From Ceratotherium simum simum (Eukaryota > Chordata > Mammalia > Perissodactyla > Rhinocerotidae): a stretch of DNA of 64,000 nt. Position 1 is the stretch's first letter. Every line of letters begins with the position of its first letter. Under the pieces are notes generated by a model. It worked only from the letters and a program-made list of their open reading frames with translations, made no database searches and was not told the DNA's origin. This document shows, piece after piece, positions 39,110 to 49,640 of the stretch. The DNA is taken from the NCBI RefSeq assembly GCF_000283155.1, contig NW_004454229.1:519024-583023 (forward strand). The letters are read 5' to 3'. A program made the translations under genes and the position numbers.

Positions 39110-39700
39110 AGATGCTGGTGAAGGAATGAGAGAAAATATGGTATGATAATAGTGCTCTCCTAGAAGGAAGCCGGGGGAGACTGGGAACAGAAAGAAGGGT
39201 GCATTTGACCCTTATGGGGCAGGGCCTCAGACTAAGCTTCCTGGAGGAGGTGAAAATTGAACCAAGTCTTTAAAAGGAGTTGATATTTTCTAGGAGAGAA
39301 GAGTTCCAGGCAGAAGGAGCAGCATGTGCAAAGCTGGAAGGTGTAGAGTGGGAGAGCAGAGGTAGCAAGAGGTGAGACTGGCTGGCAGGGGGCAGTTAAG
39401 CCAGGGCCAGAACATGGGGAATCTTGTAGTCCTCAGTCTTGACTCCAGAGGGGAAGGTTTTAAGGAGGGGTATGACCTAAGCTCTTTGGGGCTTTAGGAG
39501 GATGACTCTATCGGCAGGGTGGAGAGTGGCGGGGGGCAGGGTGCGGAGCAGGGATGTGGGAAAGGGGTGATTTAGGGGAGTGGATGGATTGCAAAGACAT
39601 TCAGGTGGTGGACCTGGAGGGTCTTGGTGACTGATAGGATTGGGTGGGGAGAGAGAGGAAGAGAATGAAGGTCATGGTGAAAATCCCAGGCCTTGAGCTC
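39110..39700 (-). mobile_element. L2 LINE fragment, antisense
   Basis: TAAGCTTCCTGGAGGAGGTG, AGAGTTCCAGGCAGAAGGAG, CAGCATGTGCAAAGCTGG, AGGTTTTAAGGAGGGGTATG (DHVTPLLK-like region, antisense) and TTTAGGAGGATGACTCTATC. It lies head-on against the sense L2 at 38550, giving an inverted arrangement of two L2 remnants. Confidence 0.8.
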
Positions 39701-40055
39701 TGACCACAGTCCACAGTGGGTTCTATCAAGTGCAGGATCCCTGGGACTCTCAGCTTGGAGTCCCTGATGTCATTTACGCTGAACAGACCCCATGTCTTGT
39801 CTGGCCCTTGATGCCTCAGAGGGGATGCCCTGGAGGCTGGCCCGAGGACTTCACATACCAGTGTCTTGGCTGAGATTCATGGAGCTCGAGGACACTCAGT
39901 GCACACATCCTTCTCTCCTCTTAGGGACAGGTGGCTGGCAATGGGGTGGAATGGGGAAGGTGACAGAGGCCAACATCTTGGCAACCAGAGAGACAGCAGA
40001 TAGCAGGGAGGCTGAGCTCTCTGAGGGCTCAGAGAGTCAGGAGTGGATGCGAGTT
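39700..40055. other. Unassigned sequence
   Basis: No gene or named repeat. Confidence 0.4.
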
Positions 40056-40165
40056 CGAGTCAACAAGTGTGAATTGAGCTATTACTACATGCCAGGTGCT
40101 GTGCTAATGGCCGGGGAGTCAGAGAGACACGATCTCTGCCCTGGGAGGGCACCCAGCTTCGAGAA
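40055..40165 (-). mobile_element. L2 fragment, antisense
   Basis: GTCAACAAGTGTGAATTGAG, CTATTACTACATGCCAGGTG, CTGTGCTAATGGCCGGGGAG and GATCTCTGCCCTGGGAGGGC. Confidence 0.65.
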
Positions 40166-40600
40166 ATAAAATAAGCTGGAGGAGTTTTGCATTTTAGCAG
40201 CCCCAGAGCATGTGAAGGAGGCTGGAGGGGGCCAGAGGAGGGGAGAGAGGGCTCAGGAAAATTGAGGGCAGCCCTGGCTCTGGCTTTGCCTGGACACTCT
40301 ACTTCTGTCAGCCGGGTCCTGGCCTGTGCCCATGCCTCCTCACCCTTGACCGCTGGGTGGAGGAATTCCCAGGGGCTCTGTGCCTGACTTCTGACGAGGG
40401 GTTAGCCGTAAGCTGCCATTCTCCGTGGGGCGCATCCTCCTTCACATGGGCACTCCGAGACTTCCCCTGTGCTCCACCAGCCCACGGATATCTACCTTCT
40501 GGAACTCCCTAGGTGTGGACTGTTGGCTGTGTTCCTGAAGCCTTCATCCTCCTGCCACTCCTGATAGCTCTGCTGCTGGGATCTTGATCTGCTTCTATTA
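40165..40600. other. Unassigned sequence
   Basis: No gene or named repeat. Confidence 0.4.
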
Positions 40601-41840
40601 TTTATATATTCATTCATTCGACATTCTGCTTATCCTTCCATATGGGCACTTGAGCGGGCCCTGGGGATATAGTAATAAACAAAGCACTCAAGGCCCTTTT
40701 CATAGAACTCACAGTCTGAGAAAGAGCAGACGATAATAGATAACTACGACAGACTGTGAGCAAGACCCGGAGAGCCCAGAGGGGCTCACACCAGAGTGGG
40801 AGGTCAGAGCCAGCCTCTCAGGACCAGTGACATCTGAGCTGCGACCCTAGGATGGCAGGAGTTACTTAACTGAAGTGTGAGGATGAGAATTCCAGGCAGA
40901 GGGAATAGCCTGTGGAAAGGCCCAGAGGTAAGAGAGAGCGTGAGCATTCGGGCACGGAGGAAGTGTGTGACCGTGGTATTATCAACTACTTCTGGCTCTC
41001 CCCACTGAGCACACCGGGAGGGTTGCCCTTGTGTTTGGACGGTTCCATGTGACTAGTTCTGGCCAATGAGTGTGAAAGGAAGTGACAGGTGCCACTTCCA
41101 GGCTCAAGCATTTAATTGCCCGTGTGAAACTTTCCATGGCAGTCTTCCCTTCCAACACAGTGACTGACTGACAACTTTTAAGATGGTGGCTGCTCCAACA
41201 GCTGGGGACCCCGAGTGACTCTGATGAGCAGAGCCCCCATCAACCCTCAGTGGCCATGTAGCGTGAGTGAGAAATATGGATAATTTAAGCTTCTGAGATT
41301 TCTGAGATGTTAGTGACCGCAGCAGAACCTAACCCGTCCGGACCAGTATTGGGTATATGTCCTATGGATAACAATTAAAGGGTTTTAAGCAGAGAGAAAC
41401 CAGGTGAGATTTGTGTTTTAGAAGGATGGCCCTGGCTGCTGGGCGGGGGTCTGGACATCAATCTGGAACAGGCTGCAGTGACACAGACACGAGATGGTGG
41501 GGCCTGAACTAGGCGTGAGAGTGGGAGTGGAGAGACAGGAACGGGCGTGAGAAATCTTCAGGTCTTTGGAATCGGATGCAGGAGGAGAGGACAGGAGAGA
41601 TGTCAGGGATGACTCCTCGGTTTTCTGGGGGCACTGGTGAATGGCAGTGCCTTCCCTGATGTGGGAACACTGAGGGGGATCCACAGCAGGGGGAGGAAGG
41701 GTTGTGGCTGGGATGTGTTGGGTCTCAGAGGCTGTGAGACACTGAGGGGTGTGTATTCGGCAGTTGGATAGACGGGTCTCAGCCCAGGAGAGAGGGAGGG
41801 ACGGGCTAGAGGTAGAGATCTAGAGGTCGGAAACACAGAG
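40600..41840 (-). mobile_element. L2 LINE, antisense, split by an LTR-type repeat
   Basis: Left part 40605-40975: GGGCCCTGGGGATATAGTAA, TAGAACTCACAGTCTGAGAA, GACATCTGAGCTGCGACCCT, GAATTCCAGGCAGAGGGAAT. Right part 41346-41835: AGGGTTTTAAGCAGAGAGAA, TAGAAGGATGGCCCTGGCTG, GTGGTGGGGCCTGAACTAGG, CAGTTGGATAGACGGGTCTC. The two halves follow each other in antisense L2, so this is one element of about 870 bp with a later insertion. Confidence 0.85.
40978..41345 (+). mobile_element. MLT-like LTR inserted in L2, sense
   Basis: TCCATGTGACTAGTTCTGGC, CAATGAGTGTGAAAGGAAGT, TTTTAAGATGGTGGCTGCTC, GTGAGTGAGAAATATGGATA and TTTCTGAGATGTTAGTGACC, then GCAGCAGAACCTAACCCGTC at the end. It fits the general MLT1/MaLR LTR pattern. 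Non-coding. Confidence 0.6.
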
Positions 41841-42820
41841 ACGGTAACTGAACCACCACCGGGGAGCTGGCTCGCCCAGGGAGAGCTGAGTGAGCAGAGC
41901 AGGGGCCCCAGGGCAGCCTCTGGGGCAGACAACAAAGTGGAGAGGCATTGAGTACCCCCAAAGGGAAGCACCCCTGCTCAGCACTCCGGGGCAGGACTCT
42001 TGCCAGAGGTGCTCCTTGCCCAGGGCTGGGGGCCTCTCTGCTGTCACAGGGTTCTCACAGCCCCGGGGACTCAGGGACCCATGTGGGTCTCAGTCCCCTC
42101 CAGCCTCACTGGGCCGCCAGGCCCTACTGTCATCTCTTTGGCAAATCATCACATCCAAGGCCGGGACAAGTCCAGCATCCAGAGCCCTCCGCACGGAGGA
42201 GGGAGGCAGGGAAAGTCTAAAGTTGCAGAGCTCTCTGCTGCTAAGGATCTGAGATTCCAGACCTCTCCAGACAGTCAGACGCTCAGACCCTCAGCTCCTG
42301 TTATTCTAAGACCCCGTGACTGGGCCACCCTAACCTTTTCCAACTTGGAACTCTGGTGGTCGAATGGACTGAGTCACCCAGTGTGGGCCTTGCCTGTGCT
42401 GGCTCCGTCTTGAGCTTACGTGGCCCACGTGTGGGAGCCCATCTCTCGACAGGCTCCCAGCGTGTGGCAGGCGCTGCCTCTGCCGACTGTCAGCCCCGAA
42501 GGCACCATGGGTCCTCTGGGGAACGGGGTGCTTCAGGGTCAGGCCTCCAGCAGGGACTTCGCTGCGTTAACTTCAGCCTTTTCTGAGCCCTGAACCCAGA
42601 AGGCACTGAGAACCAAAAGGATCTTTGCAAATAATGGTTTTGCAGCAGCTTCCTTCCAGGGCAGCAAAAGGCTGGCTAAGGGAAGAGCCTAGAATTTGAC
42701 CTGAGCCTGTTTCCTGGAGGTGGTGGCCAGGGTTTCCAAGGAAGAAGGCAGTGGGTGTTCCAGGACTCCAGCCCCAGACCCCTGGCCTGTCCCTACTGTG
42801 CTCTGATTCTCCATCTGGGG
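41840..42820. other. Unassigned GC-rich sequence
   Basis: No named repeat. Plus-strand frames of 120 and 137 codons overlap one another without domain signatures. Confidence 0.4.
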
Positions 42821-43570
42821 CTCGGGCCATATTAATGATTTAAGGAACAATTATCGTGAGGCCGAGTTTCTTTTTACAAACGCCAGTGTTCCCTCCTGCA
42901 ATGAATTCCAGATGGCGGGAGCTCTCGGTGAGGGAGCTGGCTCCTCCGAGGATGGCCTGCCCCCGCAGAGTGACAGCAGGCCGCGGACGCGCCAGCAGTC
43001 TCCTGACACTCCGGCCTTTACAAGTTACCCGACCCCTTTCCAGTTTGTTTAAAACCTTTTTCTTTTTCCATGCAGATGTTCCTCCGGGTGAGCGATCTTT
43101 ATAGTTTTGAAAAGATTATATCAGTTTTCCATGAGATTGGGTTACTGTATTTCTTGGGCTCCCCCCTTTTTAATGGCACCAGAAGGGCCAGTCCCTCGTC
43201 AGACATTGCTAATGGAATGCGGAGAGGGAGCTTGCAAAGCCGGCGAGCCGGAGCACTGAGCCGGGGCTCGGAGTAATGCAGAAGGAAAACAGACTCCAGC
43301 GGACTCCTTCCAGAGGCGGCTGCTACGGTCAGAGAGCGGGGAAAACTGCTTGGGCCGCGCATTTTTCGATGATTATCAAAGGTGTTAAAATAGAGACAGC
43401 GGCACATGTTTGGCTCGAGGGCGGGAGAGGCCGCCGCGCAGTTTTGCAGGCTTCAGCTGTCTTGAATCAAAACTATCACTTTGATACTGGAAAATTATTA
43501 TGAAAATGTTAGTTTTGGGCCTTGGAGCACAAAGTGAAGATTGCTTGGAAGGCTGAGGGCTCTTCATTTA
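42820..43570. promoter_or_regulatory. Candidate conserved non-coding element C, strongest in window
   Basis: About 750 bp with no repeats. It alternates homopolymer-free AT-rich motif blocks with CpG-containing blocks (for example GCGGACGCGCCAGC near 42982). Seen: AACAATTAT near 42846 (SOX/homeodomain-like), TTGTTTAAAAC near 43047 (forkhead-like), ATCAAAGG at 43375-43382 (exact TCF/LEF), AGGTGTTA at 43380-43387 (T-box half-site, overlapping it), CACATG at 43403-43408 (E-box) and CTTTGAT at 43479-43485 (second exact TCF/LEF site, opposite strand). TCF and T-box sites in overlap suggest mesoderm-type regulation, which is inference. No protein-like frame is convincing. Confidence 0.5.
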
Positions 43571-43709
43571 GCATTTGTGTCATGTCCAAAAATAACCTCT
43601 CCCAACTGTTGGATTTCACCTTTGTCCAGGCTCACAGGCGGCTTCCTCCTGCCCTGCAGCTTTCCAGGGGCCTGAGCGAGCCGGAGGCCACCTAGTCTTC
43701 AAGCTCAGC

Positions 43710-43870
43710 AAAGACGGGAGGTGGGCAAGGTCAGGGAAGGCTTCCTGGGCGAGAGGGATGAGCTCCAGGCTTTGGAGGGGAGAAACAATTTATACAGGGA
43801 GAGCAGGCAGGGAGGAGAAACTGACATTTTCCAAGGGCCTAGTCCACAGCAGGCTGTCTTATAGGTGAGG
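43710..43870 (-). mobile_element. L2-like fragment, antisense
   Basis: GGTCAGGGAAGGCTTCCTGG, then GAGGGATGAGCTCCAGGC follows GTCAGGGAAGGCCTCTCTGA...TGAGCTGAGACC. Partial. Confidence 0.5.
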
Positions 43871-44204
43871 TTTAGGGTGCTTACGTGACACCCCGGGGCA
43901 GCTGGTGAAAGATGAGCTTCAACCTTCACTCACCTAACCCCACTGGCCAAGAGGGAGAGAAGGAAGAGTGGGGAAGGAAGCTGGATGCGCGTGCGCCCGG
44001 GGATGGGGACCGAATGGTCTGTGGTCGTCTGGGCTGCAGTGTGGGCGTGGGGGGGCACAGTGACCCCAGAGAGGGCCTCGAATGTCATGCCAGTCGAGGG
44101 GACTTCATTCAATTAGACACTGAAGGATTTAAACAACCGCCATTCAGATTCTAAATTAATTTTTTCATGCTCCAAGGCCCTTTGCTGGGGTCTCTTCCCA
44201 GAAA

Positions 44205-44560
44205 GGAAGGGGAAGAGATACAGACATTAACTGACCTCCTACTGGGTGCTGGGCTCTGGGAAACAGAGAGGAGGAGGGCACAGACCCTGCCCTCAAGAGG
44301 CTCGCGGTCCCCCAGGAGAAGCAAGAGAAGGACAGGGACTGCAGGAACCCGAGGAGAGGCTGCTCTCCCACCCTGAGACCAGAGGGGGCTTCCTGGAGGA
44401 GGACTGGATGCTGCTTTGAGCTTTGGAGGACGGGGAGCAGATGGCTGAGCTGAACCTTCAAGGTAGAGGTGCACGGAGGAAAGAGGCTGGGCGGGGCGTT
44501 CCAGGCAGAGGGTGCCATTAGCAGCCCCAAGGAGATGGGGAGAGTGGCCCCCAGTGCGAT
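44205..44560 (-). mobile_element. L2 LINE fragment, antisense
   Basis: GACCTCCTACTGGGTGCTGG, ACCCTGCCCTCAAGAGGCTC, GGGGCTTCCTGGAGGAGGAC, GCGTTCCAGGCAGAGGGTGC and AGCCCCAAGGAGATGGG. Confidence 0.75.
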
Positions 44561-45120
44561 ATGGCTGTTGGAAGCGCTGAATCCAGGCTGCTCCAACAGA
44601 GATCTCATTAGAGAGACACGAGGGCACCACTGCTCAGACTACACTTGGGAGGGTTCTGTGGCCATCACAGGGAGGCGCCTCTCCAGAGGTGGTGGAGGGG
44701 CTGGGGGCGCCGTCCTGGCCATGACAATCTCAGGGGTAGGCGGTTGTGCCAGGAGTGCACAGACTCAGGGCAGAGCTGCTGCCTTTAAATCTCATCAGGC
44801 ATGTTCTGGGCAGAGGGAGCAGCCGTGCTATGGGGTGTGGCCCCTCGGAAGGCCTGGGACCATCATAGTCCTCATGGTTGTTGGCACAGTGGTCAGTTGT
44901 TGGCATGCTGTTCCCAGACACACCATCCTGTTTCAGTCCACGTCACTCCCAGACCTTCTGTCTGGCACCTCGGGCCTCATACCTGTTCTCGTCTGGTGTG
45001 ACTTCAGCCTCTAAAATGTCCCTCCTCCACCTCAACATTCAGTCTCCATCTTTGAGGCTGTCCCTTCCTGTTGGACGGGGATCTTGGTACAGTGCTCATT
45101 CTTGGGAATGGTCTGATCTA
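44560..45120. other. Unassigned sequence
   Basis: The 181-codon plus frame at 44469-45014 starts inside the L2 remnant and runs on with no recognisable protein family. Parts may be further L2, but I cannot support it. Confidence 0.35.
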
Positions 45121-45121
45121 G

Positions 45122-45312
45122 TTTTGGGTCAGGGGACTTGGGGTCAAGCTCACTCACTTGCTGCATGACGTGTGGTAAGCCCGCTCACCTCTCTGGGCCT
45201 CGGTTTCCTTAACTGGGTCAGGAAACTGAGAGTCCCTTTCTTGTTGCCTCCCTCTCCAAGGGCTGGAGGGATCAAATGAGGTTGAGGATGGTGGCAAGAG
45301 GCAGCCCAGGGC
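45122..45312 (+). mobile_element. MIR SINE, sense
   Basis: GGGGACTTGGGGTCAAGCTC, ACTTGCTGCATGACGTGTGG, CTGGGCCTCGGTTTCCTTAA and GGGATCAAATGAGGTTGAGG. Confidence 0.75.
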
Positions 45313-45489
45313 CAGGGAAGGAACTGCGCGGATCCTGGCCCCCCGGCCATGGCCAACCGCTTCGCCTCTGGAGCCTCAGATCCTGGAAGTTCTAGCAGGG
45401 CCAGGGTGAGGAAGTTCCACCCATGATCCCAACTCCCCACTGAAGTCTTCTTTTTTAGCTGTAAGTATAGAATTGTGTGGAAACCTGTT

Positions 45490-46028
45490 GAGAACACTTT
45501 GGGAGGCTTCCCATTGTCCTCAAACTAAAATCTCACATCATTGCCTGGCCCATGGGGCCCTGCCTGGTCTGTTCTCTGCCTACTTGTCCAGCCTCACCTA
45601 GTGCCACTCCCCTACCCCCTGCTCTCTGCCCACAAGGAGGAAATGAGTTAAGTGCTCCCCTGCCTCAGGTCCTTGGCACATGCTGTTCTTTTGCATGGAG
45701 CACTCTACCCCAAACACTTCCTCTGGCTTGCCCCTGCTCAGCATTCAGGTCTCAGTTTAGAGATTATTTCAGAGGCCTCCTTCACCCACCCCCTGCCCTG
45801 TTGTATGCTCTCTTTGCACCTCGCATGTCCTTTTCAAAACTTTGTAAGTTGTATATTTACTGGAATGGAGATTCGTTTTGCCTGTCTGCCTCTATAGACT
45901 GTAAACTCACTGAAGTCAAGGGTAACGTTGTCTGTTTAGTTCACCACTGTGTTCCCAGTACCTCATCCAATGCTTGACCCACAATAAATGCCCAATAAGT
46001 ATTTGTCCAACTAATTGAATGAACTATC
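45490..46028 (+). mobile_element. L2 LINE, 3' end, sense
   Basis: GAGGCTTCCCATTGTCCTCA, AACTAAAATCTCACATCA, GTCCTTGGCACATGCTGTTC, CAGGTCTCAGTTTAGAGATT (FRSQF-like), GACTGTAAACTCACTGAAGT, CCACTGTGTTCCCAGTACCT, then CACAATAAATGCCCAATAAG. Complete to the tail. The AATAAA lies in the usual L2 3' end. Confidence 0.9.
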
Positions 46029-46029
46029 C

Positions 46030-46116
46030 AGTAAACTTGGAGGTCATTGCTTACAGGGAAACAGACTCGGAGAGGAGAGCTGTCTTGCCCAACTTCTCAT
46101 GGCTCGGGAGTATAGT
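46030..46116 (-). mobile_element. MIR fragment, antisense
   Basis: CTTACAGGGAAACAGACTCG, GAGAGGAGAGCTGTCTTGCC and CAACTTCTCATGGCTC. Confidence 0.5.
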
Positions 46117-46660
46117 TCAGGCATTAATATGTCCTGAGGGCCCGTACTGGGAATTGGGAGAAAGGAGAGAATAACCCGAGGGGCCCAAGGGAGGTCTGCT
46201 GCCTTACCCCTTCGGCCTCCACCGCCTCCACGCCGGGCAGGCCAGTGGGGCTGAACTTGGTGGGCAGCCTGAAGCTCTCCTGTGTTCCTGCGCCTACAGG
46301 TGCAACCCACATGAGCAGGTGAAAATGCAGAGGTGCTGACAGCTCTCAACCCCGCACGCCCTGGGGCATCTGGTTTGGATTTGGTCAGGGTTTTTACTAG
46401 TTGTTTTAGAGACACTTAAGCCTGCACGTTACACCTTGAGTCCACCACATGGCTCCTCCGGGGCCTCATCAAGCCACCCTGGGGCAGGGAAAGGGCATCC
46501 CACAGACCTGCCGTAGGGAGAGTCAGAGGTTCCCGCCAGCCCCCTGTTGGGGACTAGGCAATCAGCAAATTGCTGTGCCGCTGGCTGTGCCGTGGGCCGT
46601 GCCATGCAGAAATGTTGGAGACATGCAGAGTCCAGGCCTGAGCCTCCAGGACACCTCTGT
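46116..46660. other. Unassigned GC-rich sequence
   Basis: No gene or named repeat. Confidence 0.4.
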
Positions 46661-46860
46661 CATTTGATCCCAATGTCCCATTCCAGCATCCTCTCTCTCA
46701 CTGACCCTCCAAGCCATTGACACTGAGATGCTTATCTTCTGTGAACATGCCCTATGCCTCTAGCTCCCTGCCTTTGCTCACGTACTTGTCCCTGCCAAGA
46801 GTGCCCTCGCCAATGTGGGACAAAGAACCAGGAATCCTCTTCCATTAGTCTGGCATTTGC
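46660..46860 (+). mobile_element. L2-like fragment, sense
   Basis: GCATCCTCTCTCTCACTGAC...CCTATGCCTCTAGCTCCCTG...CCTTTGCTCACGTACTTGTC approximates the L2 3' part. Weak. Confidence 0.35.
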
Positions 46861-47320
46861 AGAGGGCAGAACCAGGACAGGACGGGGAGGTTGAGTCCAG
46901 CTCCACCCAAGCAAACTCTTTCCATCAGAGCCGCCCAGCAGTGGGCTGACCTACCTCAGCTTCACCCAGATGCCGGGGAATCCTCCCTTAGCAGGAAATG
47001 GGGCCAGTGCAGAAGGCCTGCCTCCAGTGGAGGCCTTTTCTTATGCTGTCAGGAGTCCTCTGCCTTGATCTTTGTCCCAGAGCCAGCTTCCTGCCTCGCC
47101 AGAGCTCCTGCCGTTCACCCCCTTTCTCGTTCTTCAGGCCCATTTCCGCTCCCTGCACATGTCCAGGTTGCCACCCGCCCTGACATGGTCATGGAAATTT
47201 CGCTCCTCCTCTGAACTTGGTTGCCTGCCCTGGGGCTGGGCTGGCCTGGAGGAACTAGAGCAGTAGATATGGAGACTTCCAACAACCCTGTTGATTCTGT
47301 GGAACCCTAAGGCTCTGGGT
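46860..47320. other. Unassigned sequence
   Basis: No gene or named repeat. Confidence 0.4.
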
Positions 47321-47324
47321 TTGC

Positions 47325-47590
47325 AAGTCCTGTGATCCTAGATTTTATTTATCTAATGTGTTGCGATTCCATTATTTGATACTTGTCAGGATTCCAACAC
47401 CCTAAGAGCCCATGACACTAAGTTTATAGGGTTCTCCGACTCCAGACTGCCCCAAACTTGCAAGTCTCAGGGCCCAACCTAGGGCCTGATACCTTGTACA
47501 TATTCAATAAATGTTTGCTGTATGATTCTCTGATTCTCTTACTCTGAAATTCTATGTATTTCCATATTTCCAGGACTCCCCAAGTCTATA
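47325..47590 (+). mobile_element. Ancient repeat with octamer-like tail (CR1/L3-like)
   Basis: AGTCCTGTGATCCTAGATTT...TTGCGATTCCATTATTTGAT is followed by CAATAAATGTTTGCTGTATG and ATTCTCTGATTCTCTTACTC then TGAAATTCTATG. The recurring ATTCTNTG words recall the short octamer tails of CR1-type LINEs. The family is inferred. Confidence 0.35.
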
Positions 47591-48440
47591 GATTTGATTA
47601 TTTCGTTCAGCATTGACAGAGACTGAGTTTCCACTTTCTAATCAATGGTGGCAGAGACAGCTTAGAAGAGGTCAAGATGAGTCAGTGTTTTGGGGGCGGG
47701 AGGTGGCATACCACGTAGATGGGCCAGTTTCCTTTCTAGCTCACTTCCTCTATTTAGCTGTGGGCGGTTGGATGGAGCCTTTGGGGTCAGCCTGAGGGGG
47801 CCAGGCCTGTATATGTGACAGGGTGTGGCAGAATCAGCATTTACAGCCTGACATCCCTCGTGCACCATCCCGTGCAGCCTGCGTCTCAGGCTGGGCGCAG
47901 CTCTAACGAGGTGCCCGCCAGCACAGGCCCTGGGGGAGCTGCTAGGGACACCCCACACCCCTTGGGACTCTCGTAAAAGGAGATGGGAGCATTTAGGGTC
48001 TCTAGTCTCTTAAGAGATGGAATCCCTGGGTGTTTGAGGACAAAAGGGAGTTTCAGGGCTTTCCCCAGGGAGAAACACTGGTGGCTTCTAGGCTGTCCTT
48101 TCCTTCTCGTGCCCCAGAGGGGAGCTCTGCCCTGGATGGAGGGAATTTCCTCTTGAGATGCCAAGTGCATCTGGTTTGGCTTGACGTTGAGCCTCTGAGA
48201 ATGAAGGCAAGGCCCATCCATGGGGAATAATCCCCTAGGGTGAGTGATGGCGTTGGCATCCTGAGGACAACAGAGGGACCCTGCCCGCTACCCATGGCCG
48301 AAGGCCTTGGAAGAAGATTCTAGCCTGAAAATTAGCTATCCGATCGCAGACACTCAAGGGAATGTGCAAGGGCTGCAGGAACCCCCGCCCCAGATCACTT
48401 TGGAAGAGAGGGTGGCCACGTGACATCAAGGTCCCTTTCT
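47590..48440. other. Unassigned sequence
   Basis: No named repeat or exon. One AP-1 site, TGAGTCA, lies at 47678-47684. Confidence 0.4.
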
Positions 48441-48454
48441 GTTGAGGGAGTCTG

Positions 48455-48550
48455 TGATCAAATTCAGGATGTCAGAGCAAGAAGGGGCCTTCGAGACAAT
48501 TGAGGGCCACCTCCCTCATTGTATGCCCCAAAGAGGAGACGACTCATTGT
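48455..48550 (-). mobile_element. MIR3-like fragment
   Basis: TCAGAGCAAGAAGGGGCCTT, CGAGACAATTGAGGGCCACC and TCCCTCATTGTATGCCCC follow the AGGGACCTCAGAGATCATCT-type pattern. Confidence 0.5.
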
Positions 48551-48694
48551 CATCTGTGAGCTCACTGCAAAGCCAAGACAAGATGCCCATGATTTTGCCT
48601 CCAATCACGGTGAGCTTTTTATTGTTATCAATATATCGAGGTCAGATGGATGACACTTTTGGTCCCTGGAATGGAGTTGCTGTGAGGAACAAAC

Positions 48695-48832
48695 CCTCAG
48701 AGTGAGGAGGACCTGGGTTCGAGGACCAGCTCAACCACGTGGATGGATGGACTTGGGCACAGTAATCAGCCCCAGCCTCAGTTTCTCATGTGTAAAATGG
48801 TCATAATAAGACCCACCTCAGAAGCATCCATG
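48695..48832 (+). mobile_element. MIR SINE, sense
   Basis: GAGGACCTGGGTTCGAGGAC, GGACTTGGGCACAGTAATCA, CTCAGTTTCTCATGTGTAAA and ATGGTCATAATAAGACCCAC. Confidence 0.8.
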
Positions 48833-48834
48833 CC

Positions 48835-49110
48835 GCACCTCTCAAACTATTTGTGGTGAAACACTAGTTTTTATGTTCAGTCTTTTGCTGACCAGTAATA
48901 CTTTTGTGACTACAATAAAATTTTTCATGGTGATGCCAACTATCTATAAACTTTTCTAATTGCTTTCTTTGAATTTCTGCAAACTTGTCACAAACTGGTA
49001 ACCAGAGACTGGCAGGTACCAGGCCCCGAAGCACACTTGGAGTGAAGCTGCTGGAGGCTGCATGTATGCAAGTATTTCTTAAGTTCAAGGCTGAGGAATG
49101 ACTCAGCACA
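48835..49110. mobile_element. Possible hAT-type DNA transposon remnant
   Basis: CCTCTCAAACTATTTGTGG at the left, and ACCAGAGACTGGCAGGTACC further in, resemble medium-reiterated hAT repeats. I cannot define inverted ends, so the identity is open. Confidence 0.3.
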
Positions 49111-49640
49111 AATCACAACATCATCGTGGGGAAGCACCTGCTCAAGTGCCCGGTGGGCTCCACACATCATTTCCTGTGAACTCCCTCTGCCTGCTTGGGT
49201 GGCGTGATGACCTCATTCTGCAGGCTTCTCCTGGTTTCCCTGCTCCTTCCCCTAAGAGAAATGCCCTGGATGAAAATCACATCGCATTCTCTGCTCTGCT
49301 CTGGAATTGGCCCTGCAAGGGTTACTCAGGTTGACAACAGGAACATTTCCTGTTGCTATTTGGGAAAATGCCTCCCTGGCTCTGGTGAGAAGCTCCGGTC
49401 CCCATCCGGGGCGGTGGCATGGGACAGGCACCAACCCCAGCTCTTCTGGGGATGGGCCCAGCCTGCGAGGGGACTCCCGGGCACTCAGCCCTGGGGTGAT
49501 TGGGCACAAGACTCCTCAAGCTGGCAGGAGAAACAAATCTGTGCCTTGCTCTGCTGTTCTGAGTGCACATTGGAAGGGAGATTTATGGTGGCAATCTGGG
49601 GGAAGGGATAGTTTATCTTCTAAACGAAAACTTTGGGAAG
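49110..49640. other. Unassigned, with a perfect ETS-type palindrome
   Basis: No named repeat. At 49335-49355 the 9-bp arm CAACAGGAA is followed by CAT and then by its exact reverse complement. Each arm holds an ETS core (GGAA/TTCC) facing the other. Confidence 0.5.

Noticed and set aside
43057..43092. Apparent micro-exon: TTTTCTTTTTCCATGCAG followed 13 bases later by GGTGAGC
   Set aside because: Good splice-like signals, but a 13-base exon with no partner exons in view is not supportable. The signals lie in a candidate regulatory element.
44469..45014. 181-codon plus frame
   Set aside because: Starts within antisense L2 sequence and shows no protein-family motif. Low-complexity GC composition makes such frames common.
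45960..46000. AATAAA as a gene polyadenylation site
   Set aside because: It lies in the standard L2 3' end. AATAAA signals elsewhere are likewise in LTR, L2 or SINE tails.
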